Shown: in pieces, positions 1-8,376 of the stretch
Layout of the letters: each line of letters starts with the position of its first letter
How positions within the stretch are numbered: the first letter of the stretch is position 1
NCBI RefSeq assembly: GCF_900109355.1
Contig: NZ_FOBF01000004.1
Location: forward strand, 248,001 to 312,000
Source: Nonomuraea pusilla
GTDB lineage: Bacteria; Actinomycetota; Actinomycetes; Streptosporangiales; Streptosporangiaceae
DNA length: 64,000 nt
Reading direction: 5' to 3'
The notes under the pieces: generated by a model
Told to the model about the DNA's origin: nothing
What the model saw: the letters and a program-made list of their open reading frames with translations, nothing else
Databases searched by the model: none
Translations under genes and position numbers: made by a program

Positions 1-776
1 TCCTGACGGCCGGCGCCGTGACTTTCTCCGTGACTCTCTCCGGGGCCGGCGCGCTCGCCGGTCCGGCCGCCGCGGCGACCGTCACCGGCTCCGCGACCGT
101 CCAGCAGGCGGAGTACGCCCGCTTCGCCGCCGCGCCCGTCAAGACGCTGAAGCTCGGAGCCAGGGGCGAGGCCGTGGTCTGGATGCAGAACCGCCTCGCC
201 GGCCTGGGCTACCTCCCCGGCAAGGCCGACGGCAGGTACGGCGGCACCACCCTCGCCGCCGTCTGGGCGTTCCAGAAGGTCAACGGCATCAGGCCGACCA
301 GCACGATCACCAGGGCCACCTGGGCGGCGCTGGAGCGGCCGAAGGCGCCGCAGGTGCTCGTGAAGAACGGCAGGCCCACCCGCGCCGAGGTCAACCTGAC
401 CAAGCAGGTCATGGTCCTGTACGTCGACGGCCGGCCCAAGCTGATCAGCCACATCTCGTCCGGCAGCGGCGTGCCGTACTGCGAGACCGCCACCTGGCAG
501 GGCAGGAAGCAGCGCTTCTGCGGCTCGGCCAGCACGCCCACCGGCGACTTCCGCACGACCTGGCGCAGGAGCGGCTGGCACACCTCGTACCTCGGGCGGC
601 TGTACAACCCGATCTTCTTCAACGGCGGCATCGCCTTCCACGGCGCGCTGTCCGTGCCGCTGTACCCGGCCTCGCACGGCTGCGTCCGCCTGCCGATGAA
701 CGTCGCCGAGGTGCTGCCCGGCCTGCTCGGCACCGGCGTGCCGGTGCACGTCCGGGGCCGCTTCCACCGCGCCTGA
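1..776 (+). CDS. L,D-transpeptidase (YkuD) with peptidoglycan-binding domain, 5'-partial
   Basis: Secreted enzyme that forms L,D (3-3) cross-links in peptidoglycan. The reading frame is open from base 3 and its first visible residues look like the hydrophobic core of a signal peptide ending in AAAA, so the true start probably lies before the window; the first start codon inside it is GTG at 18. Counting from that GTG, residues about 43-106 form a PG_binding_1 repeat (LKLGARGEAVVWMQNRLAGL) and residues about 120-250 the YkuD domain with H208, H220 and nucleophile C222 in SHGCVRLPMN. A strong hairpin follows the stop. Family assignment is firm; the N-terminus is not visible. Confidence 0.92.
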   Translation, partial: LTAGAVTFSVTLSGAGALAGPAAAATVTGSATVQQAEYARFAAAPVKTLKLGARGEAVVWMQNRLAGLGYLPGKADGRYGGTTLAAVWAFQKVNGIRPTSTITRATWAALERPKAPQVLVKNGRPTRAEVNLTKQVMVLYVDGRPKLISHISSGSGVPYCETATWQGRKQRFCGSASTPTGDFRTTWRRSGWHTSYLGRLYNPIFFNGGIAFHGALSVPLYPASHGCVRLPMNVAEVLPGLLGTGVPVHVRGRFHRA

Positions 777-783
777 CGCGCCC

Positions 784-806
784 GCCCGCCCCGCGCGGGG
801 GCGGGC
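784..806. terminator. Bidirectional hairpin between convergent genes
   Basis: Perfect 9-bp GC stem, GCCCGCCCC (784-792) pairing with GGGGCGGGC (798-806), with a 5-nt loop. It lies exactly between the stops of the transpeptidase and the HxlR gene. No U-tract is present, which is common for actinomycete terminators. Confidence 0.6.
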
Positions 807-1226
807 TCAGCCCGTCCGCTCGGCGTCCCAGCGCGCCCGCGACGCGGCGATGGCGTCCTTGTGGCCGCGCGACCAGTCGGCCAGGCTCGCCACGGCCTCC
901 GCCAGGCTGTGACCCATGGGGGTCAGCCGGTACTCCACCTGGGGCGGGATCGTCGGGTACGCCGTGCGCTCCACCAGGCCGTCCCTGCACAGGCGGCGGG
1001 TGGTGAGCGTCAGCATGCGCTGCGAGATCCCGGGGATCGCCCGCTGCAGCTCGCGGAACCGCCGCACGCCCTTGGCCAGCTCCACGACCACGAGCACCGT
1101 CCAGCGGTCGCCGAGACGGTCGAGGACGTCGCGGATCCCGCAGTCGTCGTCACCGCACGGCCCGGCCTCCTGCGCCGCGGCCTGCCCGCTGAGCTGGGCG
1201 GTTATCGCGGTGTGCCCGACTGACAT
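807..1226 (-). CDS. HxlR-family winged-helix transcriptional regulator
   Basis: 139-aa regulator. After a short polar N-terminus containing CGDDDCG, residues about 28-115 match the HxlR winged helix (IRDVLDRLGDRWTVLVVVEL, then FRELQRAIPGISQRMLTLTTRRL and VEYRLTPMG), the usual size for the family. These proteins often sense electrophiles or redox state through a Cys near the N-terminus; two Cys are present here at about residues 24 and 29. It is divergent from the NAD(P)-binding oxidoreductase at 1315 with an 88-bp gap, the classic arrangement in which HxlR controls its neighbour. A good AGGAGG-like site precedes the ATG at 1226. Confidence 0.93.
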   Translation of the reverse strand: MSVGHTAITAQLSGQAAAQEAGPCGDDDCGIRDVLDRLGDRWTVLVVVELAKGVRRFRELQRAIPGISQRMLTLTTRRLCRDGLVERTAYPTIPPQVEYRLTPMGHSLAEAVASLADWSRGHKDAIAASRARWDAERTG

Positions 1227-1259
1227 GAGAGTGCCTCCTTACGCCGAGTGGCGTGCCGC

Positions 1260-1272
1260 CCCCATCCTGGGG
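1260..1272. promoter_or_regulatory. Small inverted repeat in HxlR/oxidoreductase gap
   Basis: CCCCA-tcc-TGGGG lies in the divergent intergenic region and could be an HxlR operator. The arms are only 5 bp, so this is a weak candidate. A TAGGGG element at 1300-1305 sits 9 nt before the ATG of the oxidoreductase and may be its -10. Confidence 0.25.
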
Positions 1273-1314
1273 CGACCGACCCATCCACGTCGTCCACAGT
1301 AGGGGTGTCCAATC

Positions 1315-2184
1315 ATGATCTTGGTGACCGGGGTTTCCGGCGCGCTCGGCGGCTCGATCCTGCGCGGTCTGCGCGCGCACGGCGGCCTGGAGGTGGCGGG
1401 CGGCTCCCGCGCGGGGGACGGCGGGGCGGGCGGGGTGCGCCTGGTCGACTTCGACAGGCCGCGGACGCTGCCCGGCGCGTTCGCCGGGGTGGACGTGCTG
1501 GTCCTCGTCTCGGCCGGGTACGCCGAGGACGACGTCGTGCTGGCCCGCCACGGCGCCGTCGTGCGGGCCGCCGCCGAGGCGGGCGTTCGGCACGTGGTGT
1601 ACACCAGCCTGGCCGGCTCGGGCGACCCCCTGTCCATCGCGCTCGCGCACCGCTGGACCGAGGCCCGCCTCGCCGAGGCGCCGTTCGAGGTCACGGTCCT
1701 GCGCAACGGGCTGTACGCCGAGCTGCTGGCCGACCTGGCGCTCGCCGGCACGGTGGGAGACGTGCTCGCGGCGCCGCTCGCCGACGGCGCCATGCCGGTG
1801 GTGGCCAGGGACGACCTCGCGGACGTCGCCGTGCGCGTCGCCGCCGAGACCCACGCCGACCTCGCGGCCGGCAGGCCGCGCAGGCACGCGGGGCGTACGT
1901 ACGAGCTGGAGGGCGAGACGGCGCTGGGCGGCGCGGACCTCGCCGCGCTGCTCACCGAGGCGCTCGGGCGGCCCGTCGGCTACCGGCCCGTGCCGCTCGG
2001 CGAGGCCAGGGCGGCGCTGGGGGCGAGCGGGCTGGAGCCGTACCAGGTGGGGCACACGCTCTCGCTGTTCTCGGCGGCGGGGGCCGGCCTGATGCGGTCG
2101 CGCGGCGGCGACCTGCGGGCGTTCCTCGACGTGCCGCGCCCCGCCGCGCGGGTCGTCGCGGCGCGGCTGGCCTCCGCCCGGTAG
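1315..2184 (+). CDS. NmrA-like NAD(P)-binding oxidoreductase (QOR2-type)
   Basis: 289 aa atypical short-chain dehydrogenase. The N-terminus ILVTGVSGALGGSILRGL carries the Rossmann GxxGxxG nucleotide-binding motif, followed by a VLVLVS strand, the HVVYTSLAG segment and LRNGLYAEL, all typical of NAD(P)H:quinone oxidoreductase 2-like NmrA proteins. Catalytic Tyr/Lys of classical SDRs is not obvious, as expected for NmrA types, some of which are redox sensors. Divergent from the HxlR regulator, so probably induced by the same signal (quinone or electrophile stress is inference). Confidence 0.85.
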   Translation: MILVTGVSGALGGSILRGLRAHGGLEVAGGSRAGDGGAGGVRLVDFDRPRTLPGAFAGVDVLVLVSAGYAEDDVVLARHGAVVRAAAEAGVRHVVYTSLAGSGDPLSIALAHRWTEARLAEAPFEVTVLRNGLYAELLADLALAGTVGDVLAAPLADGAMPVVARDDLADVAVRVAAETHADLAAGRPRRHAGRTYELEGETALGGADLAALLTEALGRPVGYRPVPLGEARAALGASGLEPYQVGHTLSLFSAAGAGLMRSRGGDLRAFLDVPRPAARVVAARLASAR

Positions 2185-2197
2185 GAACCGGCGGGGC

Positions 2198-2803
2198 TCA
2201 GCCGAGGGAGCGCAGCCCGGACGCGGCGAGCGCGGCCGCCCTGCGCGCGGTGTCCGAGATCTCCTGCAGTGAGGCGCCCCGGCTGATGGCGGCCATCGCG
2301 GCCAGCTTCACCGCGCCGGTGAGCGCCCCCACCGCGGCGGCCGCGTCGAGGGGGCCGAGCCGCCCCGGGTACGCCTCGCACAGCGCCTCGGCCAGCCGCA
2401 GCTGGGTGTCGAACAGCAGGAACAGCGCCCGCGCCTGCAGCGGCGGCACGCTCATGATGAGCCGCATGCGGAGCCTGGTCTCCTCCAGCGTGAGGTCCTC
2501 CTCCTCGCCGGAGCGGTAGACGATCTCGTCGATGAGGCGCACAAGCAGGTCGGCGGGGGACTCGTGCGGCCCTCTGGAGGCGACCAGGGCGAGGAGGCGC
2601 TCCATCCGCTCCTCGGCGTCGTAGAAGAGGACGTCCTCCTTGCTGGCGAAGTAGCTGAAGAACGTGCGGGTGGACACGTCCGCCGCCGCGGCGATCTCGG
2701 CGAGCGTGGTCTCCTCGTAGCCCTTGTCGGCGAACAGCCGGAGCGCGGCGTCGACCAGCGCCCGGCGCGTGCGCTGCTTCTTGCGCTCCCGCAGACCCAC
2801 CAT
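2198..2803 (-). CDS. TetR/AcrR-family transcriptional regulator
   Basis: 201 aa from the ATG at 2803 (214 aa from an upstream ATG at 2842). The N-terminus GLRERKKQRTRRALVDAALR and the helix-turn-helix around TTLAEIAAAADVSTRTFFSY are classic TetR; the C-terminal ligand domain is helical and not assignable to a ligand. I prefer 2803 because the extra 13 residues would overlap a perfect 12-bp palindrome that looks like an operator, and because TetR proteins usually begin just before the RKKQRTR segment. Neither start has a good ribosome site. Divergent from the P450-ferredoxin pair, which it may repress. Confidence 0.88.
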   Translation of the reverse strand: MVGLRERKKQRTRRALVDAALRLFADKGYEETTLAEIAAAADVSTRTFFSYFASKEDVLFYDAEERMERLLALVASRGPHESPADLLVRLIDEIVYRSGEEEDLTLEETRLRMRLIMSVPPLQARALFLLFDTQLRLAEALCEAYPGRLGPLDAAAAVGALTGAVKLAAMAAISRGASLQEISDTARRAAALAASGLRSLG

Positions 2804-2818
2804 GGCGGAACTGTACTG

Positions 2819-2830
2819 CATGGCGCCATG
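2819..2830. promoter_or_regulatory. 12-bp perfect palindrome, candidate TetR operator
   Basis: CATGGCGCCATG is an exact palindrome in the gap between the TetR gene (if it starts at 2803) and the P450 gene at 2899. Such sites often autoregulate TetR genes and control the divergent target. Confidence 0.4.
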
Positions 2831-2898
2831 TTTTTCATCCATTGAAAGTTTGCATTCCGTGAGGTTTTCTGGGAGGTGAGCCAGGAAAGGAGCCCAGC

Positions 2899-4107
2899 AT
2901 GTCCGACCTGACCGTGCCCGCCCTGCCCACTGTCCGCGAACGGCCGCTCGATCCTCCCGACGAGGTCGCCCGGCTACGACAACAGGGCGGCGTGCACCGG
3001 ATGACGTACGCCGACGGCCACGTCGGCTGGCTCGTCACCGGCTACTCCGCCGCCCGCGCCGTGCTGGCCGACTCGCGCTTCAGCAACCGGCCCGAGAACA
3101 TGCACCCGCCCATCCCGGGACGGTTCGCGGCCGGCAAGGAGCTCCGCGAGCGGGGGTTCCAGACGCCGCCGGGGTTCTTCCTGCGGACCGACCCGCCCGA
3201 GCACACGCGCTACCGCAAGCTGCTCACCGGGCAGTTCACCGTCCGCAGGATGAAGCTGCTCGAACCCAGGATCGAGGAGATCACCGCCTCCGCGCTCGAC
3301 GCGCTGGAGGCCGCCGGACCGCCCGCCGACCTGGTGCAGGACTTCGCGCTGCCCATCCCGTCGCTGGTCATCTGCGAACTGCTCGGAGTCCCGTACGAGG
3401 ACCGCGCCCGCTTCCAGGACGACTCCAAGATCCTGGTCAACCTGGAGACCGGCGCCGAGGAGGCCATCGCCGCCATCGGCCGCGTCTTCGCCTACCTGCA
3501 CGACCTCATCGGGCGCAAGCGCGAGCACCCGGCCGACGACCTGATCAGCGGCCTCATCGAAGGCGGCGAGCTCAAGGACGACGAGCTCGCCGGCGTGTCG
3601 TTCCTGCTGCTCGTGGCCGGGCACGAGACCACCGCGAACATGCTCGCGCTGGGCACGTACACGCTGCTCACCAACCCCGGCCAGCTCGCCGTCATGCGCG
3701 GCGACCCGGGGGCCGTCGAGAACGCGGTGGAGGAGCTGCTGCGCTACCTCACCATCGTCCACCTCGGGCCCATCAGGACCGCGATCGAGGACGTCGAGAT
3801 CGACGGCCACCTCGTCAGGGCGGGGGAGTCCGTCACCCTCCACCTGCCCGCCGCCAACCGCGACCCCGACCGCTTCCCCGGCGGCGACACGCTCGACCTG
3901 ACCAGGCCCGCGGGAGGGCACCTGTCGTTCGGGCACGGCATCCACCAGTGCCTCGGGCAGCAGCTCGCCCGCGTGGAGATGCGCATCGCCTACCCCGCGC
4001 TGCTGCGCCGCCTGCCTGGCCTACGCTTGGCGGTACCACCCGAGGAGGTGCCGATGCGCTCCGACATGAGCATCTACGGAGTCCATCGCCTCCCTGTCAC
4101 TTGGTAG
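2899..4107 (+). CDS. Cytochrome P450 monooxygenase
   Basis: 402 aa soluble bacterial class I P450. Visible landmarks: I-helix AGHETTAN (residues 240-247) with the acid/alcohol pair, K-helix ExxR at E279-R282, and the heme loop FGHGIHQCLG with the axial thiolate C351. Length and the SDLTVPALP...RPLDPP N-terminus resemble the CYP105/107 groups of actinomycetes. A ferredoxin follows 6 bp downstream as its electron donor. An AGGA-type site precedes the ATG. The substrate cannot be read from the sequence; the isolated P450-ferredoxin pair with a TetR regulator suggests xenobiotic or secondary-metabolite oxidation. Confidence 0.96.
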   Translation: MSDLTVPALPTVRERPLDPPDEVARLRQQGGVHRMTYADGHVGWLVTGYSAARAVLADSRFSNRPENMHPPIPGRFAAGKELRERGFQTPPGFFLRTDPPEHTRYRKLLTGQFTVRRMKLLEPRIEEITASALDALEAAGPPADLVQDFALPIPSLVICELLGVPYEDRARFQDDSKILVNLETGAEEAIAAIGRVFAYLHDLIGRKREHPADDLISGLIEGGELKDDELAGVSFLLLVAGHETTANMLALGTYTLLTNPGQLAVMRGDPGAVENAVEELLRYLTIVHLGPIRTAIEDVEIDGHLVRAGESVTLHLPAANRDPDRFPGGDTLDLTRPAGGHLSFGHGIHQCLGQQLARVEMRIAYPALLRRLPGLRLAVPPEEVPMRSDMSIYGVHRLPVTW

Positions 4108-4113
4108 GTCACC

Positions 4114-4305
4114 ATGCGCATCAACGCTGACACGTCGGTATGCATCGGAGCGGGCATGTGCGCCCTGACGGTGCCCAAGGTGTTCGACCAGAGCGAGGAG
4201 GACGGCACGGTGGTGCTCCTGCAGAAGGAGCCGCCGGCAGAGCTCGATGAGGCCGTGCGCCGCGCCGTGAACCTCTGCCCGTCCGGAGCCATCTCGATCG
4301 CCTGA
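4114..4305 (+). CDS. [3Fe-4S] ferredoxin, P450 redox partner
   Basis: 63 aa. Cysteines C10 and C16 in CIGAGMC and C55 in CPSGAI give three cluster ligands, with the fourth position occupied by a non-Cys residue, so a [3Fe-4S] cluster as in the actinomycete P450 ferredoxins of the SoyB type. Starts 6 bp after the P450 stop, so the two are co-transcribed and the protein passes electrons from a ferredoxin reductase (not encoded here) to the P450. Confidence 0.95.
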   Translation: MRINADTSVCIGAGMCALTVPKVFDQSEEDGTVVLLQKEPPAELDEAVRRAVNLCPSGAISIA

Positions 4306-4320
4306 CCCCGTGCGGGGGGA

Positions 4321-4347
4321 GCGGGCCGCGGCGACCCCGCGGCCCGC
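4321..4347. terminator. Hairpin terminator between convergent operons
   Basis: Perfect 11-bp stem GCGGGCCGCGG/CCGCGGCCCGC with a 5-nt loop, placed between the ferredoxin stop (4305) and the stop of the secreted protein (4359). Likely acts on both convergent transcripts. Confidence 0.65.
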
Positions 4348-4358
4348 GCCCGCCGCGG

Positions 4359-5837
4359 TCATCCCGTGCAGCGGCCCTCGGCCGTGTAGCCGGGCTCGAC
4401 CGTGTTGGGCTGCTGCGTCTTGTTGAACACCCACAGCGACGGGGTGTCGCTGACGTTCCGCACCGCGAGCTCGAACCGCCCGCGCGGCAGCCCGTCCAGC
4501 CGCAGCTTCGCGATGTTGCCGTCCACCTCGACGCCCAGCACGCCGTGCGACCGTCCGGCGGGCGTCCGTACGGCGAAGCTGTCCGGGCGGGCGGCCGACG
4601 CGGCGTCGATCCGCTTCTGGAAGCTCACCTCCACGGTGCCCGCCGCCCGGTCGCAGCGGATGGCGCGCACCTCGGGCGCCTCGGTGTACATGGCCTTGGC
4701 CAGCGAGAACTCGTACCCCGTCCAGGTGGAGAACCCCATCGAGGAGGCCGTGTCGGAGAACGCGCCGATCCACGCGCGGTCCCTCGCGGTCCCGGTGGTG
4801 GAGCCGATGTCGTTCTGCACGCCCAGCGGCAGCGCCGGGTTGCTCCGCCGGATCTCGTCCACGTACGGCTGGTAGCCCTTGATGTAGTCGGGGGCCAGGT
4901 CGGGCTTGAGCCAGTCGGGCCAGTTCGTCTGGATGAAGTGGATGTCCGGGCGGACGGCGGCGATCATGGCAGGGGCGTCCACGGCCTGCAGTTCGCGTTC
5001 CAGCCGCACCGAGTCGGGCCCGGCGTCCACGGCCACCGACCAGCTCCCCACCAGCACGCCGGGACGGGCCGAGCGCAGCCCGCCCTCGCCCCTGACCAGG
5101 TCGCCGAGTAAGCGGTTGACCCCGGCCACGCGGAAGTCGACCCACTTGGCGTAGCGGGCGGTGTCGGTCTTGTAGTACCTCGGCGAGGAGGGGTCGGTGA
5201 AGTCCGGCATGTCCAGGCCGTACTCGGCCTTGAACGCCGCCTCGGCGAGCGGCCCCAGGTCGCCGTAGAAGCCGGAGGTGAAGCCGTTCCAGTCGGGGAG
5301 GAACGACTCGGCCAGCTCGATGCCGTCGAACGGGTACTTCTTGATCAGGTCGCCCAGCGACTTCTTCTTGAAGGCCAGGTAGTCGGCGCTCCAGGGCGAG
5401 AACGAGTGGAAGCCGGGCTGCGAGGCGCTGAGCAGCTTCTGCTCCCACGACGGCCACTCCGCCGGGTAGCCCTCGACCGTGTACGAGCCGAAGGCCAGCG
5501 TCAGCGCCCAGACCGCGATGCCGCGTTCGCGCAGCGCCGCGACCAGTTCGCCGTCGACCCGGTTCTCGTCGACGACGAAGTAGTGCACGGCCGTGTACCC
5601 GTTGCGGGCGATCTCGTCGGCGATGCTGTCCGGGGAGCGGTCCTTGTAGTAGGGGAAGGTCGGGTCGATCTCGATCGACGCGCCGTGCAGCGCCCGGTGG
5701 CGCAGCACGCTCTGGGACGGCGCGTCCTGCGCCGCGGCGGGCGCGGCTCCCGACGCCAGCGTCGCGGCGGTGAGCAGCGCCGTCGCGGCGACGGCGAGGG
5801 AGGGGCGCAGGCGGGAGGGGCCGGGGCGTGACTTCAT
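4359..5837 (-). CDS. Secreted TIM-barrel protein, putative glycoside hydrolase
   Basis: 492 aa with a Sec signal peptide (Arg-rich start, hydrophobic core to about residue 30, ASGAAPAAAQDA cleavage region). The mature part alternates strands and helices like a (beta/alpha)8 barrel: HGASIEID, YTAVHYFVV, IAVWALTLAFGS, FDGIELAESF, VLVGSWSV, IHFIQTNWPDW, LPLGVQNDIGS, GFSTWTGYEFS. The acidic residues in DGIELAE and at strand ends are possible catalytic acids. The last ~100 residues (from about EVRAIRCDRAAG) look like a beta-sandwich accessory domain. I cannot name a GH family. It is the last gene of the NanE/ROK operon, 48 bp after the kinase, so it probably releases or trims the sugar that the ABC importer takes up. 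Confidence 0.65.
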   Translation of the reverse strand: MKSRPGPSRLRPSLAVAATALLTAATLASGAAPAAAQDAPSQSVLRHRALHGASIEIDPTFPYYKDRSPDSIADEIARNGYTAVHYFVVDENRVDGELVAALRERGIAVWALTLAFGSYTVEGYPAEWPSWEQKLLSASQPGFHSFSPWSADYLAFKKKSLGDLIKKYPFDGIELAESFLPDWNGFTSGFYGDLGPLAEAAFKAEYGLDMPDFTDPSSPRYYKTDTARYAKWVDFRVAGVNRLLGDLVRGEGGLRSARPGVLVGSWSVAVDAGPDSVRLERELQAVDAPAMIAAVRPDIHFIQTNWPDWLKPDLAPDYIKGYQPYVDEIRRSNPALPLGVQNDIGSTTGTARDRAWIGAFSDTASSMGFSTWTGYEFSLAKAMYTEAPEVRAIRCDRAAGTVEVSFQKRIDAASAARPDSFAVRTPAGRSHGVLGVEVDGNIAKLRLDGLPRGRFELAVRNVSDTPSLWVFNKTQQPNTVEPGYTAEGRCTG

Positions 5838-5885
5838 GGTCGTCCAATCGGTCGGGGGGTCGGGGGGAGGGGAGGGTCCGATGCG

Positions 5886-6824
5886 TCATCGCCCGCGGGC
5901 GAGGGCGTGGGTGCCCGCGCCGACGAGGACGGCGTCGCCGCCCAGCGCCGCCGCGCGCACGGGGATGTCGCGGGGGCCGGGGAGCGCCTCGGCGCGGAAG
6001 GCGGAGGCGAGCGGCGCCAGCAGGGGCGGGCCGAGCAGGGAGACCCCGCCGGCGATCACGATCACGTCGGGGTCGAGCAGGTTCGCGGCTCCGGCCAGGA
6101 CGCGTCCCAGCAGGGTCGCCGCGTCCCCGATCACGCGCTCCGCGTCGGCGTCGCCGGCGGCCGCGCGCCGCCCGATCTCGGCGAGGGGGAGCGCGCGCCC
6201 GGCCGCCTCGCGGTAGGCGCGCTCGACGGCCGGGCCCGACGCGTACGCCTCGACGTGGTCCGTCGCGCCGCAGGAGCACCTGCGCGGCGCCGGCGCGGGG
6301 CCGTGGGGGAGGGCGGGCGGCGGCGGAGCCGGGACGTGGCCGATGCTGCCCGCCGTGCCGGTACGCCCGGTGACCGGCGCGCCGGAGCGGCACAGCGCGC
6401 CGCCGATGCCGGTGCCGACGGCGACGACCAGGGCCGTCTCGGCGTCGCGGGCGGCGCCCAGCCGCGACTCGCCGGCGCCCGCCGCGTGGCAGTCGTTCAT
6501 CACGACGGCCGGCAGCCCGAGGGTCCGCTCTGCGACGCCCTTGACGTCGGTGCCCGCCCAGCCCGTCAGCAGGTCGGTGGCGCTGGCGACGCGGCCGCGG
6601 CCGTCCACGACGCCCGCCGTGCCGATCCCGCAGGCCACCACCCGGGAGCCGCCGGCGGCGAGCAGCGGGGCCGACACGGCCGCCACCGCCGCCATGATCG
6701 CCTCACCGCCCTCGGAGGCGGGCGTGGGCACCCTGCGCCGCTCGGCCAGGCGCCCCTCGCCGTCCACGAGCGCGGCGGCGATCTTGGTGCCGCCGATGTC
6801 GACCGCCAGCGCGAGCGGCGTCAT
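5886..6824 (-). CDS. ROK-family sugar kinase (ManNAc kinase-like)
   Basis: 312 aa. The phosphate-binding motif DIGGTK (residues 9-14), the catalytic Asp in MNDCHAAG (D111) and the adenosine motif GTGIGG (138-142) are intact. Two features are unusual: the sugar/zinc segment reads GSIGH (residues 159-163) instead of GE(I/F)GH, and the zinc loop is CSCGATDH (183-190), with His where ROK proteins have a third Cys, preceded by a Pro/Ala-rich insertion of about 15 residues. E. coli NanK also lacks the Glu (GHIGH), so a non-glucose N-acyl sugar is plausible. ATGA overlap with nanE indicates coupled translation; the pair would convert ManNAc to ManNAc-6-P and then GlcNAc-6-P. Confidence 0.85.
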   Translation of the reverse strand: MTPLALAVDIGGTKIAAALVDGEGRLAERRRVPTPASEGGEAIMAAVAAVSAPLLAAGGSRVVACGIGTAGVVDGRGRVASATDLLTGWAGTDVKGVAERTLGLPAVVMNDCHAAGAGESRLGAARDAETALVVAVGTGIGGALCRSGAPVTGRTGTAGSIGHVPAPPPPALPHGPAPAPRRCSCGATDHVEAYASGPAVERAYREAAGRALPLAEIGRRAAAGDADAERVIGDAATLLGRVLAGAANLLDPDVIVIAGGVSLLGPPLLAPLASAFRAEALPGPRDIPVRAAALGGDAVLVGAGTHALARGR

Positions 6825-7513
6825 CGCGGCTCGTCCACGGCCCGAGGGGTCGCGGCGCGGAGCCTCGCCGTGATGGCGACGGGGTCGGTGATGGCGCTGC
6901 CGACCACGACCGCCCAGGCGCCCGCGTCGAACGCCCGCCGTACCTGCTCCTCGGTGCGGTAGCGGCCCTCGGCGACGACCCTGACGCCCCGGGCGGCCAG
7001 CGCCGCGACGAGCTCGATGTCGGGATCGTCGGGGGGCGGCAGCTGGCGGGCGGTGTACCCGGACAGCGTGGTGCCCACGACGTCGGCGCCCGCGCCCCAG
7101 GCCGCCAGGCCCTCCTCCAGGGTGGAGACGTCCGCCATCACCGGGCGGCCCAGCTCGTCCCGCACGGCCGCGACCAGGTCAGGGCCGTGCGCCGGGGACT
7201 CGGGCGTCAGGTCGATCGCGATGACGTCGGCGCCCGCCTCGGCCAGGCCGGCGGCCAGCTCCAGCGACGGGGTGATGACGTCGCGGTGGCCGTGCCTGAC
7301 CTTGTGCAGGCCGATCACCGGGAGCGCGGTGCGCCGCCGTACCGCGCGGATGTCGGCGGGGGAGTTGATCCGCAGGCCCGCGGCCCCGCCCAGCACCGCG
7401 CACTCGGCCAGCGCGGCGATGACGCCGGGGTCCCGCAGCGGGTGCCCCGCGGGCGCCTGGCAGGAGACGACGAGCCCGCCGCGCAGCAGGCCGAGCACGT
7501 CCGCGACGCTCAC
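6821..7513 (-). CDS. nanE: N-acylmannosamine-6-phosphate 2-epimerase
   Basis: 230 aa TIM-barrel enzyme that interconverts ManNAc-6-P and GlcNAc-6-P. Recognisable NanE signatures are GAAGLRINSPADI, the catalytic-position Lys in IGLHK (K71), DVIAIDLT, MADVST, VGTTLSGYT and VVAEGR (residues 180-184). GTG start overlaps the permease stop by GTGA, and its own stop overlaps the kinase start. No aldolase (NanA) is seen anywhere in the locus, so free sialic acid is not the obvious substrate. Confidence 0.92.
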   Translation of the reverse strand: MSVADVLGLLRGGLVVSCQAPAGHPLRDPGVIAALAECAVLGGAAGLRINSPADIRAVRRRTALPVIGLHKVRHGHRDVITPSLELAAGLAEAGADVIAIDLTPESPAHGPDLVAAVRDELGRPVMADVSTLEEGLAAWGAGADVVGTTLSGYTARQLPPPDDPDIELVAALAARGVRVVAEGRYRTEEQVRRAFDAGAWAVVVGSAITDPVAITARLRAATPRAVDEPR

Positions 7514-8376
7514 TTGAACGCCCCCGCCGAGATGCCGCCCACGAAGTACCGCTGGCCGAAGATGAAGATGAGCAGCGCGGGCATCGTGAACATGACGCAG
7601 GCGGCCATCAGCGGGCCCCAGGCGATGTCGTGCTCGCCGAAGAAGGCGTACAGACCGATCGACAAGGTGTACTTCTCGCTATCGTTGAGGTAGATGAGGG
7701 GGTTCAGGAAGTCCGTCCAGGTCCAGACGAACTGGAACACCGCGGAGGTCACCAGGGCGGGCCTGGCCAGCGGGAGCACGATCGACAGGTAGATGCGCAG
7801 CTCGCTCGCGCCGTCCAGGCGGGCGGCGGCGATCAGCTCGTCGGGCACGCTCATCAGGAACTGGCGGATCATGAAGATCAGGAACGGGGTCCCGAAGAAC
7901 GCCGGGGTGATCAGCGGCCAGTACGTGTTGCCCGCGTGCAGTGCGTTCCACAGCAGGTAGACCGGGATCATGGTGATCTGCGGCGGCAGCATCATCGTGG
8001 CCAGCACCACGGCCAGCAGCGCGCTGCGGCCCCGCCAGCGCAGCTTCGACAGCGAGTACGCCACCAGCGGGCAGGCGATCAGCGTGCCGACCACGGTCGC
8101 CGCCGAGACGAACAGCGTGTTGCCCAGGTACCTCCAGACCGGCATCTGCTGGAACGCCTGGGTGAAGTTGTCCCAGGTCCAGCTGCTCGGCAGCAGGCGG
8201 GGCGGCGCGTGGAAGATGTCGTCCGGCAGCTTGAACGCGGTGGTCAGCATGACCAGGAACGGGAAGACGAACAGCAGCGCCAGCCCGAGGACGACGACCC
8301 TGCGCAGCGCCCAGCGGCCCGCCCGTCCCGCCTCCCGCAGGCCTGTCCCGGGGGCCGCCCGGTCAACGGGAGCCAT
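7510..8376 (-). CDS. Carbohydrate ABC transporter permease (MalG/AraQ type)
   Basis: 288 aa with six predicted membrane segments. The EAA loop for coupling to the ATPase is visible as ELIAAARLDGASELRIYLSI followed by VLPLARPAL. Overlaps the upstream permease by 14 bp. No ATP-binding subunit is encoded in the locus; actinomycete CUT1 importers commonly share a single MsiK-type ATPase encoded elsewhere, which is the likely case here. Confidence 0.93.
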   Translation of the reverse strand: MAPVDRAAPGTGLREAGRAGRWALRRVVVLGLALLFVFPFLVMLTTAFKLPDDIFHAPPRLLPSSWTWDNFTQAFQQMPVWRYLGNTLFVSAATVVGTLIACPLVAYSLSKLRWRGRSALLAVVLATMMLPPQITMIPVYLLWNALHAGNTYWPLITPAFFGTPFLIFMIRQFLMSVPDELIAAARLDGASELRIYLSIVLPLARPALVTSAVFQFVWTWTDFLNPLIYLNDSEKYTLSIGLYAFFGEHDIAWGPLMAACVMFTMPALLIFIFGQRYFVGGISAGAFK

